From positions 186,001 through 250,000 of the forward strand of contig JAHRYW010000003.1 in the NCBI GenBank assembly GCA_020621865.1: a stretch of DNA of 64,000 bases, in the 5' to 3' direction. Numbering within the stretch: position 1 is the first letter of the stretch; each line of letters opens with the position of its first letter. The notes under the pieces were generated by a model. The model saw only the letters and a program-made list of their open reading frames with translations. It ran no database searches and was not told the DNA's origin. Below are positions 16,909 to 25,424 of the stretch, piece by piece. The DNA comes from Betaproteobacteria bacterium. GTDB taxonomy: Bacteria > Pseudomonadota > Gammaproteobacteria > Burkholderiales > Rhodocyclaceae. The position numbers were made by a program, and so were the translations under genes.

Positions 16909-17436
16909 ATGCCCGCCCTGCGCATCGTGCCCCTGCTGTTCGCCACCCTGTTCGCAGTTCAGGCCCTTGCGGCCGATGCGCCGCGCCGAAAATCCGGCCT
17001 ATGGGAAGTCAAGACGCAGATGGCCGGCATGCCGGGCCAAGGTCCGATGCAGATGTGCGTCGACCAGGCCAGCGATAACCTGATGCAACAGCGAGCGCAG
17101 GAAAAGGTCAATTGTCCGGTCATGGAGACCACGCGCGGCGCCGGCAAGATCACCATTCACGCCGTCTGCAAGCACGACGGGATGACCAGCACCAGCGACT
17201 CGGTGATCACCGGCGATTTCGACTCGGCCTATCGCAACGACATGGTCGTCCGCTACGATCCGCCCCAGCACGGCATGAAGGAAATGAAAATGGTCCAGGA
17301 GGCGCGCTGGCTGGGTCCGTGCAAGTCGGGGCAGAAGCCGGGCGACGTCAGCACCCCCGGCATGCAGAAGTTCAACATGCAGGAAATGATGAACGATCCG
17401 CAAATGCGCGAGATGATGAAACGCCAGCCCAAGTAG
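16909..17436 (+). CDS. DUF3617 family exported protein
   Basis: A 175-residue secreted protein with a signal peptide (MPALRIVPLLFATLFAVQALA, about 21 residues) and the DUF3617 features GLWEVKTQM near residue 30, MCVDQA, and paired cysteines. The C-terminal tail is Met-rich (KFNMQEMMNDPQMREMMKRQ), which is unusual and could bind metal, although that is only a guess. The ATG at 16909 has AAAGGAG at the right distance. Function unknown. Confidence 0.8.
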   Translation: MPALRIVPLLFATLFAVQALAADAPRRKSGLWEVKTQMAGMPGQGPMQMCVDQASDNLMQQRAQEKVNCPVMETTRGAGKITIHAVCKHDGMTSTSDSVITGDFDSAYRNDMVVRYDPPQHGMKEMKMVQEARWLGPCKSGQKPGDVSTPGMQKFNMQEMMNDPQMREMMKRQPK

Positions 17437-17479
17437 CAAGGCGCTTTATAATTAGCATTTACTGATAAACGAGATTGCC

Positions 17480-17920
17480 ATGCGCCGACTACTCCTTGCC
17501 TGCCTGCTTGCCGCCAGCGGTTTCGCCCGGGCCGAAATCATCGACATCGACAACGCCCAGCTCGACAAACTGAGCAGGAGCGGCGTGCCGGTCATCGACA
17601 TCCGCCTGCAGTCGGAATGGGAAGAAACCGGCATCGTTGCCGGCAGCAAGCTGCTGACCTTCTTTGACGAAAAGGGCAAGGCCGACGCCCCGGCCTGGCT
17701 GGAAAAGCTCAAACCGATCGCCCCGCCGAACCAGCCGGTCGTTGTCATCTGCCGCAGCGGCAACCGGACCAAGGCGGTCAGCCAGTTCCTGTCGCAACAG
17801 GCCGGCTACGCCACGGTCTATAACGTCAAACAGGGCATCAAGGGCTGGATCGCCGGTGGCGGCCCGGTCGTACCGGCCAACCAGAGCATCGCTTCCTGCA
17901 AGGCCGCGAAGACTTGCTGA
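17480..17920 (+). CDS. Periplasmic rhodanese-like protein
   Basis: A 146-residue single rhodanese domain with a signal peptide (about 18 residues, ending GFARA). The active-site loop is VVICRSGNRTKAV, with the catalytic cysteine as persulfide carrier. IDIRLQSEWEETGIV matches the N-terminal rhodanese motif. A C-terminal Cys pair (CKAAKTC) is an extra feature. It probably moves sulfane sulfur or acts on oxidised thiols in the periplasm. A small Cys-rich reading frame overlaps its stop codon. Confidence 0.85.
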   Translation: MRRLLLACLLAASGFARAEIIDIDNAQLDKLSRSGVPVIDIRLQSEWEETGIVAGSKLLTFFDEKGKADAPAWLEKLKPIAPPNQPVVVICRSGNRTKAVSQFLSQQAGYATVYNVKQGIKGWIAGGGPVVPANQSIASCKAAKTC

Positions 17921-18141
17921 CCCAGGCCGTAGACCGTAGACGATGCGCCAGCTGCGAACGCTGGTCCGGAGCGCGACAGCCCGGAGAACAGGCGGGTACC
18001 GTGCTGATCGCCGCCGAAACCGACGAAGGAATCTGCCAGGGTGGGCCGTGGGACGGTTCCGAACGACGTGCCCGCTCGGCCTGTGGGCACTGGCAATGCT
18101 GGTCCGCGCTGGTGGTTGGCCAGGCTGCCGATAAAACCTAG
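17914..18141 (+). CDS. Small Cys-rich protein (C-x2-C...GGPW...C-x2-W)
   Basis: A 75-residue frame starting with TTG that overlaps the rhodanese stop, with AAGG about 11 bases upstream. The pattern is C11-x2-C14-x2-W17, then C41-x-GGPW, then C57-G-H-W-x-C62-W, which looks like a small metal-binding domain that I believe recurs as short uncharacterised proteins in betaproteobacteria. The conserved pattern of Cys and Trp argues against chance. The start could also be further in. It converges on the HDOD gene and overlaps its end by a few bases. Confidence 0.55.
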   Translation: MLTQAVDRRRCASCERWSGARQPGEQAGTVLIAAETDEGICQGGPWDGSERRARSACGHWQCWSALVVGQAADKT

Positions 18142-18980
18142 CGAAACACCCGGCAGGCGTACTCGGTCCGTGCCTCAATGCGGCCGAACAAGCTTCCGCA
18201 GTCCTGCGACCAGTCGATACCCAGCTTCTCGCAGGCAGCGCTGGACATATTGGCGACCAGGTTGCCGTCGCGCCCGGTCAGGTCGAGCGCATTGGCCAAA
18301 ACCTCCGCGACATGCGTGATCGCGACAAGGTTTTCCGCCAGGCCCGGATCGGGTTCGTGATGGTAATAAATGGCATCGACCACGGCTTGAGGCAAGCCCC
18401 AATGCATTGCCAGCTGACGACCGACGTGACAGTGATCGACGCCGAAATAACGCCGCTCTATCTGATTGATCCCCTCGCTGCCGTTGCTGATTGCCGTACG
18501 AACCATCTGGAATTCCAGCGGATAGAAATGCGCCATCCAGAGCTGGCCGATGTCGTGCAGCAAGCCGGCGACCAGCGCGTAATCCGAGGAGTGATGGGTG
18601 AACCGGCCGAGTTCCATGGCGCAGATGCCAACCGCCACGCTGTGTTCCCAGAAATAGGACGCCATCCGGCAGCCGTGGGCAAAGTCGGCCAGGCTGACGG
18701 CCAGCGTGATTTCGCGAATCTTGGCCAGGCCGATCAATGAAACGGCCTTGCGGACATCGTTGACACTGCTGCCGCCGTGGCCCGCCATGGCGGCCGAATT
18801 GGCAATCGACAGGATGCGGGCGGTGATCACCGGATCGTGCTCGACGTGATTGACCAGGGAACCGAGGTTGGCCCCATCGTCGTCGAGCGTCGCCAGGATA
18901 TCGGTCACCACCCTAGGGAAGGCGGGCATGCTTTTCGCGCGTTCGATAATTTCCGAATCGGTCAGCAGCAGCGCCATCAT
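18138..18980 (-). CDS. HDOD domain signalling protein
   Basis: A 280-residue HDOD domain covering almost the whole protein. Typical features are the N-terminal SMPAFPRVVTDIL, the helical core HDPVITARILSIANSAAM, GLAKIREITLAVSL, and the degenerate HD site HDIGQLW around residue 143. HDOD proteins do not hydrolyse cyclic nucleotides as HD-GYP proteins do and act in signalling networks. Its start overlaps the stop of the upstream gene (ATGA), so the two are translationally coupled. Confidence 0.9.
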   Translation of the reverse strand: MMALLLTDSEIIERAKSMPAFPRVVTDILATLDDDGANLGSLVNHVEHDPVITARILSIANSAAMAGHGGSSVNDVRKAVSLIGLAKIREITLAVSLADFAHGCRMASYFWEHSVAVGICAMELGRFTHHSSDYALVAGLLHDIGQLWMAHFYPLEFQMVRTAISNGSEGINQIERRYFGVDHCHVGRQLAMHWGLPQAVVDAIYYHHEPDPGLAENLVAITHVAEVLANALDLTGRDGNLVANMSSAACEKLGIDWSQDCGSLFGRIEARTEYACRVFR

Positions 18981-19327
18981 GTCCTCCGAAAGGCGCGAAC
19001 CGCTTCGTAGAGTCCGGCCATGGTCGGCTGCCGCAGATCGGCGGCCCGGAATATGCGCTGCAGCCGGGCTTCCGCCTGCGCCCAGGCTTCGGCACGCTCG
19101 GCATCGCTGCGCTGATCGACTTCCTGAACGCAGACGAATTCGGCATGACGAACCCGCATCTGCTGAAGATTGGACTCGGTCAGCTCATGGCCGGCGGGCA
19201 GATTGAAGTTGATCACTCCCTTTTCCGTGAGGATCAGCGCTGCCCCGAGCACCATGCCCGCTGTTACCTCCGGCAGCGGCAGATAGCGCCGCCGAATATT
19301 TGCCGTCGATTGTTGATCGGTCATCAT
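18977..19327 (-). CDS. Hypothetical partner of the HDOD protein
   Basis: A 116-residue soluble protein. Its middle (about residues 14-55) reads LPEVTAGMVLGAALILTEKG and LPAGHELTESNLQQMRVRH, which resembles the segment that precedes the HD domain in many HD-GYP proteins ('lpaG..Lt..hL..L...gv..v.V'). This suggests a detached regulatory module for the coupled HDOD protein. Start chosen at 19327 (MMTDQQ); an upstream start at 19360 is possible. Confidence 0.65.
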   Translation of the reverse strand: MMTDQQSTANIRRRYLPLPEVTAGMVLGAALILTEKGVINFNLPAGHELTESNLQQMRVRHAEFVCVQEVDQRSDAERAEAWAQAEARLQRIFRAADLRQPTMAGLYEAVRAFRRT

Positions 19328-19387
19328 GACGCATATCTTACCCAGAAAGCCCGGGCTCAAACAACAAATTTGGCAAATAGTTAAAAA

Positions 19388-20269
19388 TTAATTTTTCTGG
19401 GCATTCAGACTGGCCTGGCGGGCTGCGCGCAGTTCCGGCGTTTCCAGGCTGATCCGCCCGAGCGCGCCGGAACGGTAATCGACAAGCAGGATGGCCGACG
19501 CCTTTTCCATATCCAGTTCACCGCCCCGCCCCTTGATCAGGCAGCCGCGCTTCCTGGCCACCGCCTCGATCACGCCGACCGCATCCAGTCCCTCGGTGGC
19601 GAAGCCGTAGCGGGCCTTGAGCAGGGCCGGATAGTGGTCGAGCAGGAAAGCGGCCAGCCAGGTGCCGACTTCCTCGTCGATGTAGGCATTGACGCCGACC
19701 GCATGGCTGGCGGCCAGCATCAGGCCGTCGATCGGGTGGTCGATCTTCGGCCAGAGCATGCCCGGGGTATCGTAGAGGGTCAGCCGGTTGCTGATGTCGA
19801 TGCGCTGCTGGCTCTTGGTCACCGCCGGCTGGTCGCCGACCGCGGCGACTTTCTTCTTGACCAGGGCGTTCATCAGCGTCGATTTACCGACGTTGGGAAT
19901 GCCCATGATCATCAGGCGCAGCGGCTTGACCGCGTCATTGCGGTGCGGTGCCAGTTTCTGCGCCAGGCCGGGGATCTTCGCGACGTCGCCGGCTTTCTTG
20001 CATGAAATGGCGACCGCCTTGACGCCCGGCTGGGCGTCGAAATAGGCCAACCAGGCCTTGGTCGCCTCGGGATCGGCGAGATCGGCCTTGTTCAGCAGCT
20101 TGAGGCAGGGGCGCTGGCGGAAGACACGCAGCTCGTGGATCATCGGGTTGCTGGAAGCATGCGGCAGGCGGGCGTCGAGCACTTCGACCACGACATCGGC
20201 CACGGCCAGCGTCTCGCCGGCCTTCTTGCGAGCCGAGGTCATGTGCCCCGGGAACCATTGGATGGACAT
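19388..20269 (-). CDS. ylqF: Ribosome biogenesis GTPase YlqF/RbgA-like
   Basis: A 293-residue circularly permuted GTPase. The motif order is G4 (LLNKADLAD), G1 (GIPNVGKST, about residue 125), then G3 (DTPGM). The N-terminus MSIQWFPGHMTSARKKAGE and the VVEVLDARLPHASSNP segment are characteristic of RbgA, which helps late 50S subunit assembly. AAAGGGAAAA precedes the ATG at 20269. It lies just downstream of moaD on the same strand with an 11-base gap. Confidence 0.93.
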   Translation of the reverse strand: MSIQWFPGHMTSARKKAGETLAVADVVVEVLDARLPHASSNPMIHELRVFRQRPCLKLLNKADLADPEATKAWLAYFDAQPGVKAVAISCKKAGDVAKIPGLAQKLAPHRNDAVKPLRLMIMGIPNVGKSTLMNALVKKKVAAVGDQPAVTKSQQRIDISNRLTLYDTPGMLWPKIDHPIDGLMLAASHAVGVNAYIDEEVGTWLAAFLLDHYPALLKARYGFATEGLDAVGVIEAVARKRGCLIKGRGGELDMEKASAILLVDYRSGALGRISLETPELRAARQASLNAQKN

Positions 20270-20280
20270 CGGTTTTCCCT

Positions 20281-20529
20281 TTATCCGCCGGTTACCGGCG
20301 GGAAGAAGGCGATCTCGTCGCCGTCCTTGATGGCCGCATCGAGCTTGACCATGTCCTGATTGACGGCGCAGCGCAGGTTCTTGGCGGTGGCCAGCACGGC
20401 ACGGCCCTGCCCGACCAGCCAGTCGCGCAACTGACCAACGGTGCTCACGTCGCCGGGGAGCTCCAGATGCTCGGCGGCGATGCCGAGCGCCTCCTTGAGG
20501 CTGGCGAAATACAAGACGTGGATGGTCAT
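20281..20529 (-). CDS. moaD: Molybdopterin synthase small subunit MoaD
   Basis: An 82-residue ubiquitin-fold sulfur carrier ending in the required Gly-Gly (PPVTGG), preceded by DGDEIAFFPPV typical of MoaD. The C-terminal thiocarboxylate supplies sulfur for molybdopterin synthesis together with MoaE, which is not in this window. The start overlaps the moeA stop (ATGA). Confidence 0.93.
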   Translation of the reverse strand: MTIHVLYFASLKEALGIAAEHLELPGDVSTVGQLRDWLVGQGRAVLATAKNLRCAVNQDMVKLDAAIKDGDEIAFFPPVTGG

Positions 20530-21734
20530 GACAGCAATTCCGAAAAGGGGATGAAACGCACCAAATCGCCACGGCGGACGGCCTGCTTCGGCGGGTTGTC
20601 GACCAGGCCCGTACCCCAGGCCAGCGACGACAGCACGCCCGGCCCCTGGTTGGGGAAGAGCTCAACGGTGCCGCGCTCGCTCAGGCGGGCGCGCAGGAAT
20701 TCGCGGCGGGCGTCGGGCTTCGGCCAGTCGTAGTCGGCGGTCAGGTTCAGGGCGCGGGGCAGCACGTCGGCGATCCCCTGCAGACGCAGCACGAAGGGGC
20801 GAACGAAGATCAGGAAGGTGACGATCGACGAGACCGGATGCCCGGGCAGGCCGATAAACCAGCTGTCGCCGCCTTCAGCGCGGCGCACCGTGCCGAAGGC
20901 AAGCGGCTTGCCCGGCTTGGCGGCCAGCTTCCACATCTGCAACTGGCCTTCCGCTTCGACGGCTGGCTTGACGTGGTCTTCCTCGCCGACCGAGACGCCG
21001 CCGCTGGTCACCACCAGGTCGTTGTCGGCAGCAGCGCGGCGCAGGGCGTCGCGGGTCGCCTCGAAGTTGTCGGGCACGGCGCCGAGGTCGCGGACCTCGC
21101 AGCCCAGGCCTTCGAGCAGCGCGCACAGCGCGTAGCGGTTGGAGTTGTAGATGCCGCCGGGCGGCAGCGGTTCGCCGGGCTGGACGAGTTCGTCGCCGGT
21201 GAAGAAGACGCCGACGCGCACGCGGCGGAAGACCGGCAGTTGCGGCAGGCCGGCGGCAGCGGCCAGGGCGACGTCCTGCGGGCGAAGGCGGATGCCGGCG
21301 CTCAGCAAGTCGGCGCCGGCCAGAAAATCCTCGCCGAGCGGACGGACGAAGGTGCCGGCGACCGGCACTTCATTGAAGACGACGCTGCCTTCGCCGGCGG
21401 TGGTGACTTCCTGCATGACCACGGTGTCGGCGCCTTCGGGAATCGGCGCACCAGTGAAGATGCGGGCGGCGGTGCCGGGTTGCAGCGGGTTCGGCGAAGC
21501 GCCGGCCGGGATGCGCTGGCTGACCGGCAGGCTGGTGCCAGCGGCCGGGATGTCGGCGGCGTGCACGGCGTAGCCGTCCATCGCCGACATTGCGCTGGGC
21601 GGCACCGAGATGGTCGATTGCACGGCAGCAGCCAGCACGCGGCCGGAGGCGGCGTTGAGCGGCACATGGCGGATTTCCTCGACCGGTTTGGCGGCCGAGA
21701 GCAGTTTGTCGATGGCTTCTTCGTAACTCAGCAT
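20526..21734 (-). CDS. moeA: Molybdopterin molybdenumtransferase MoeA
   Basis: A 402-residue MoeA. It begins MLSYEEAIDKLLS and has MSAMDGYAVHAAD, the GTGDELV-like motif FFTGDELVQPGEPL, TSGGVSVGEEDHVK and GLPGHPVS, all standard for MoeA, which inserts molybdate into adenylylated molybdopterin. It is coupled to moaD downstream and overlaps mobB upstream by 7 bases, so mobB-moeA-moaD form one operon. Confidence 0.95.
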   Translation of the reverse strand: MLSYEEAIDKLLSAAKPVEEIRHVPLNAASGRVLAAAVQSTISVPPSAMSAMDGYAVHAADIPAAGTSLPVSQRIPAGASPNPLQPGTAARIFTGAPIPEGADTVVMQEVTTAGEGSVVFNEVPVAGTFVRPLGEDFLAGADLLSAGIRLRPQDVALAAAAGLPQLPVFRRVRVGVFFTGDELVQPGEPLPPGGIYNSNRYALCALLEGLGCEVRDLGAVPDNFEATRDALRRAAADNDLVVTSGGVSVGEEDHVKPAVEAEGQLQMWKLAAKPGKPLAFGTVRRAEGGDSWFIGLPGHPVSSIVTFLIFVRPFVLRLQGIADVLPRALNLTADYDWPKPDARREFLRARLSERGTVELFPNQGPGVLSSLAWGTGLVDNPPKQAVRRGDLVRFIPFSELLS

Positions 21735-22231
21735 CGGGTTTCCAGGTTCAGGGTCGTGATCACGAATTGGGCAATGGCCTCGGCGTCGTTGATCGGCAGG
21801 ACGGGCAGCGTCGTGTCCGGCGCATCGTTGGAGGCGACGGCCACGATGTCGGGGCGCTCAGGAAAGAGTGGTGGCTTGCCGTTGGCAGCGCGATAGACCT
21901 CGATCTTGGGCAGCGGTTCCTGCTTGAAGCCTTCGATCAGCACCAGGTCGCAGGGCGACAGGTGGGCGAGGAGCTCGTTCAGCGTCGGCTCGGCCTCGTT
22001 GCGCCGCTCGTGCATCAGCGCCCAGCGGTCGCCGCAGGAGAGCAGCACCTCGCTGGCGCCGGCCTCGCGGTGACGGTAGGAATCCTTGCCCGGGCGGTCG
22101 ATGTCGAAGCCGTGATGGGCGTGCTTGATGACCGAGACCTTCAGGCCGCGGGCGGTCAGGTGCGGGAGAATTTTCTCCAGCAGCGTCGTCTTGCCGGAGC
22201 CGGACCAGCCGGCAATGCCAAAAACTTTCAT
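21728..22231 (-). CDS. mobB: Molybdopterin-guanine dinucleotide biosynthesis adaptor MobB
   Basis: A 167-residue P-loop protein with Walker A GWSGSGKTTL (about residues 8-17), VIKHAHHGFDIDRPGKDS and the conserved LVLIEGFKQEPLPKIEV. MobB assists MobA in forming the guanine dinucleotide form of the molybdenum cofactor. First gene of the mobB-moeA-moaD set. Confidence 0.95.
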   Translation of the reverse strand: MKVFGIAGWSGSGKTTLLEKILPHLTARGLKVSVIKHAHHGFDIDRPGKDSYRHREAGASEVLLSCGDRWALMHERRNEAEPTLNELLAHLSPCDLVLIEGFKQEPLPKIEVYRAANGKPPLFPERPDIVAVASNDAPDTTLPVLPINDAEAIAQFVITTLNLETRC

Positions 22232-22248
22232 GGGCGGATTTTACCTTG

Positions 22249-23382
22249 TCACTCGACGAACACCGGGGCGAAACCGCCGCCGGGCGTCCGGAAATTGGTG
22301 GTTTGGCCCTGGTACAGACGGGCGGCAACCAGCTGGATGCGGCCGTCGTAGACATAGCAGCGGATGTCGGCCTTCATCGTCGTCTCGCCGTCGGGCACCG
22401 GCACGACGTGCTCGGAGGGCGGTGCGATTTCCTGAGCGATGTAGCCGCCGTGCAGGATGTCCTCAAACACTCGCTTGGTCAGCTTGTCGCCGCGATAGGC
22501 GGCGCGGCTGCCGAAACCGGCCGGCGGCTTGAAGAACCAGCGCTTGCGCTCGGCCCAGAAATTTTCGGCCTGCTCCGGCGTGACGGCGACGGTTTTCGGG
22601 ATGCCGGCAAGCAGAATTTTGCGCGCCGCTTCGCCAACACCGAGCGCCTGCAGCGCAGCATCGTCGGAAAGCAGCATCAGGTTGCGCTTGTCGGCGTACA
22701 GCGCGTGGGCGCGCGGGTGCGGGGTCAGAACCACGCCGCCGTTTTCGAAAACTGCCCGGATTTTGCCATTGACCGTAGCATCGAGCGAAAAATCGGTCAG
22801 CCGGTTGTAGATCAGGTCGACCGGCTCGCCGTCGTGCAACAGACGCTGGCCATCGCTCGCCAGCTCGGCCGGGTCGCAGATGACGGCGGCGATGCCGTGC
22901 TCCTCGAACAGTTCCTTGAACAGTGCGAACTCGGGACCGAGAAACTGCCCGGCCGGGTTGTCATCGACGATGGCGATCCGCCGCAGCGGCACATCGCCGC
23001 GCTCCAGCCGCCATTCCTCGCGGAACATGGCGACAAACTGGTCGCGAATCCGGGCACCTTCTTCGGCCCGACCACGGGCCGAGAGCAGGTAGGCATTGAG
23101 CAGGCCGCCGCCGGCATTGGTGTTGATCTCGATCAGCCTGGGGCCGGCCTCGGTCAGGTGAAAGTCGTAACCCATGAAGGCGCCGTGCGCCCTGACCGGC
23201 AACCGGGCGATGGCCGGCGCCTGGGCCAGCGCGTGCGCCTGGTAGGCCGGCAGCGCGATGACCGCTTCGATGGCTGCGATCAGGTCAGCCATCGCCTGCA
23301 TCGTCGGGCTGCCGATGGTGATCGTCGCCGCGGAGAAAAATTGCGGCTGGTGCTGGCGAATGGAATTGAAAGTGGAGATCAT
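22249..23382 (-). CDS. ATP-grasp family protein
   Basis: A 377-residue protein with an ATP-grasp look. The middle has GYDFHLTEAGPRLIEINTNA near residues 75-95 (a metal-binding E-x-N-x-N motif placed early), and the last third has RKRWFFKPPAGFGSRAA (nucleotide-binding strand and loop). Such enzymes ligate a carboxylate to an amine or thiol, as in glutathione synthetase; the substrates are unknown. The start codon overlaps the stop of the upstream acyltransferase gene (ATGA), so the two are translationally coupled. It also contains one ACCGTAGCAT motif. Confidence 0.65.
   Translation of the reverse strand: MISTFNSIRQHQPQFFSAATITIGSPTMQAMADLIAAIEAVIALPAYQAHALAQAPAIARLPVRAHGAFMGYDFHLTEAGPRLIEINTNAGGGLLNAYLLSARGRAEEGARIRDQFVAMFREEWRLERGDVPLRRIAIVDDNPAGQFLGPEFALFKELFEEHGIAAVICDPAELASDGQRLLHDGEPVDLIYNRLTDFSLDATVNGKIRAVFENGGVVLTPHPRAHALYADKRNLMLLSDDAALQALGVGEAARKILLAGIPKTVAVTPEQAENFWAERKRWFFKPPAGFGSRAAYRGDKLTKRVFEDILHGGYIAQEIAPPSEHVVPVPDGETTMKADIRCYVYDGRIQLVAARLYQGQTTNFRTPGGGFAPVFVE
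22772..22781 (+). repeat. ACCGTAGCAT motif inside the ATP-grasp gene
   Basis: An exact core on the plus strand, antisense to the gene, encoding Asp-Ala-Thr-Val on the gene strand. GGATTTTGCCATTG precedes it. Confidence 0.75.
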
Positions 23383-25394
23383 TTACTCAGATTCGTAGGG
23401 CCGATTTGATGACGCTCCAGTTCGGAGTAGACGCGTCGAAACATCGGAACCAGCAGTTTATTCCCGACCTCGCTGAGGTGATCGTCGTCGCTGAAATATG
23501 GCTGCATATTCCTGCTGCCGTAGCAACGATCTGCATCGCAAAGAAACGCCGTGGGATCGAGGATGCCCACACCGCATTGACGCGCTGCTTCATCCTGGGC
23601 GTCCCAAACCCACTGGTTGCGGGAAAGATACTCGGCGCGAGTGATCGAGACGTCCTCGCGCGCCCCGAGCAGGAGCCGATGGTAAAGAACCCTTGGCACA
23701 TCAACACCCATCTCCGGAATCGGACGGACCAGATACACCTTGCGGTGGCTGGCCGCCTGACAAGCGGTTTTTACGATGGCCTCCTTGAACTCGGCGAAAA
23801 GTCGCTCATCACGCGTCTCGTACGGCTGCGAGAAGTAGGCGTCGGGTTTGGACGGGGTTTGGCTATCCTCGTTGTGGCCGAAGATGCGCACCGCGTAGCG
23901 ACTGGCGATCACCACGGGTATCTCGCCCGGCAGGCTGTCCAGACGCTCAGTTGCCCATTTGACGAACGTCTGGCATGCGAAATTGCGCTTCTTCCGCGCC
24001 AGAAGTTTCGGCGTGAACTTCAGGTCCACCACATACGGACAACCGCTGTAGGACCACTGTACCACCCCAGCATTCGCTCCACCCGCCTCGGCAATTGCGG
24101 TGACTATCGCAGAAGTATGGCTATCGCCAAGCGCGACAACCCGCCAGACATCCCCACCCCAGACACAGGAAGGCGAGTCGACACCGCCGTTGACATTGCA
24201 TACCGCCCGGCGGGGATTGACATTGGCCGAAGCGGCAGCCGCACGCTCCACCTCGGGCGACAAGCGCCCTTCTAGACCGCTACCCAGACGAACCGCAAAT
24301 GCCGGCAACAACGCACACCCGAATAGCGCGCCAACACCGACCCAGAATCGCAACGGTGGCAAATTGGCCAGGTACCGACGTACCGGGAGTTCAACCCACC
24401 GGCATGAGGCATGCCCGAGGAGCAATGTGAAGGCGATTCCCGCTGTAATTGCCAAGGGATTTCGCTGCTGCTCGACATAGATCAGTGCGACAACCAGCGG
24501 CCAATGCCAAAGGTAAAGCGAGTACGAGCGATCACCTAGCCACTGAGCGATATGTCCCCCTGTCCAGAGCGAACGGTCGCGATGTGCCGCGAGGATCATC
24601 ATCGCACCAAACACCGGCAGCACGGCACGCCACCCGGGCCATGCCGTGCGCCCATCGAACGTCAGAACGGCGAGCCCAATCATGGCGAAACCGAGCAGTT
24701 CGGCGGCGGCTTTCGTCCGTTGTTCAAAATCGAGGCGTCGCGCCAGCAGAAAAACAAGGCCGCCAGCCAACATTTCCCAGGCACGAGACTGCAGCAGATA
24801 AAAGGCGCCACTGGACGAATGTGAGGTCATCACGACCGAGGCAGAAAATGAAAGAACGCTGCCCAGCAAAAATACGATCAACTGCGCGCGGCGCCCCGGC
24901 CAAAAACGCCATACGGTCGCCAGAACAATCGGCAGCAACATATAGAACTGCCATTCGACAGATAGCGACCAGGTGTGCAGCAGCCATTTTTGATGCGAGG
25001 CCACATCGAAATAGCCCGCCTCACTCGCGAACCGAACATTGGAAAAGAACCCCAGCGCGCCTATGGCGTGCCTTGCAAGTTGTTCATAGTCCTTCGACGG
25101 CAGCGAGAAAAACCCGATACCAAGAAGAACCATGCACAGAACGAGCAAAGCCGGCAAGATTCGACGGATGCGCGCTGCGTAAAAATCAAGCAGGGAAAAG
25201 TGGCCGACTTCCAGCCCCTTGACGACGATAGAGGTCATCAAGTAACCGGAAATGACAAAAAACACATCGACACCAACGAAGCCTCCGGAAAACCCCGGAA
25301 CGTTGAAGTGATAGAAGATGACCGCCATGACGGCCCAGGCGCGCAGGCCGTTGATGTCGGAACGGAAGCCGGTAAGCAGGCGATCTCCAGACAT
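23379..25394 (-). CDS. Membrane acyltransferase with SGNH domain (OafA/YrhL type)
   Basis: A 671-residue two-domain enzyme. The N-terminal acyltransferase-3 domain (about 1-370) has some ten hydrophobic helices with FRSDINGLRAWAVMAVIFYH, FFVISGYLM and HTWSLSVEWQFYMLLP. The C-terminal domain (from about 400) is SGNH-like, with ALGDSHTSAI supplying the nucleophilic serine and DDDHLSEVG the Asp-x-x-His pair. Such enzymes O-acetylate surface polysaccharides or peptidoglycan. Base composition is less GC-rich than its neighbours, as is common for surface-modification genes that move between strains. Confidence 0.9.
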   Translation of the reverse strand: MSGDRLLTGFRSDINGLRAWAVMAVIFYHFNVPGFSGGFVGVDVFFVISGYLMTSIVVKGLEVGHFSLLDFYAARIRRILPALLVLCMVLLGIGFFSLPSKDYEQLARHAIGALGFFSNVRFASEAGYFDVASHQKWLLHTWSLSVEWQFYMLLPIVLATVWRFWPGRRAQLIVFLLGSVLSFSASVVMTSHSSSGAFYLLQSRAWEMLAGGLVFLLARRLDFEQRTKAAAELLGFAMIGLAVLTFDGRTAWPGWRAVLPVFGAMMILAAHRDRSLWTGGHIAQWLGDRSYSLYLWHWPLVVALIYVEQQRNPLAITAGIAFTLLLGHASCRWVELPVRRYLANLPPLRFWVGVGALFGCALLPAFAVRLGSGLEGRLSPEVERAAAASANVNPRRAVCNVNGGVDSPSCVWGGDVWRVVALGDSHTSAIVTAIAEAGGANAGVVQWSYSGCPYVVDLKFTPKLLARKKRNFACQTFVKWATERLDSLPGEIPVVIASRYAVRIFGHNEDSQTPSKPDAYFSQPYETRDERLFAEFKEAIVKTACQAASHRKVYLVRPIPEMGVDVPRVLYHRLLLGAREDVSITRAEYLSRNQWVWDAQDEAARQCGVGILDPTAFLCDADRCYGSRNMQPYFSDDDHLSEVGNKLLVPMFRRVYSELERHQIGPTNLSK

Positions 25395-25424
25395 ATCAGT
25401 TTCGCAGCGCCTTGAAATAATTCA

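Noticed and set aside
17930-18140. Possible structured RNA or riboswitch after the rhodanese gene
   Set aside because: I compared it by eye with cobalamin riboswitch, RNase P, 6S and SRP RNA features and found no match; the plus-strand Cys/Trp-patterned protein explains it better.
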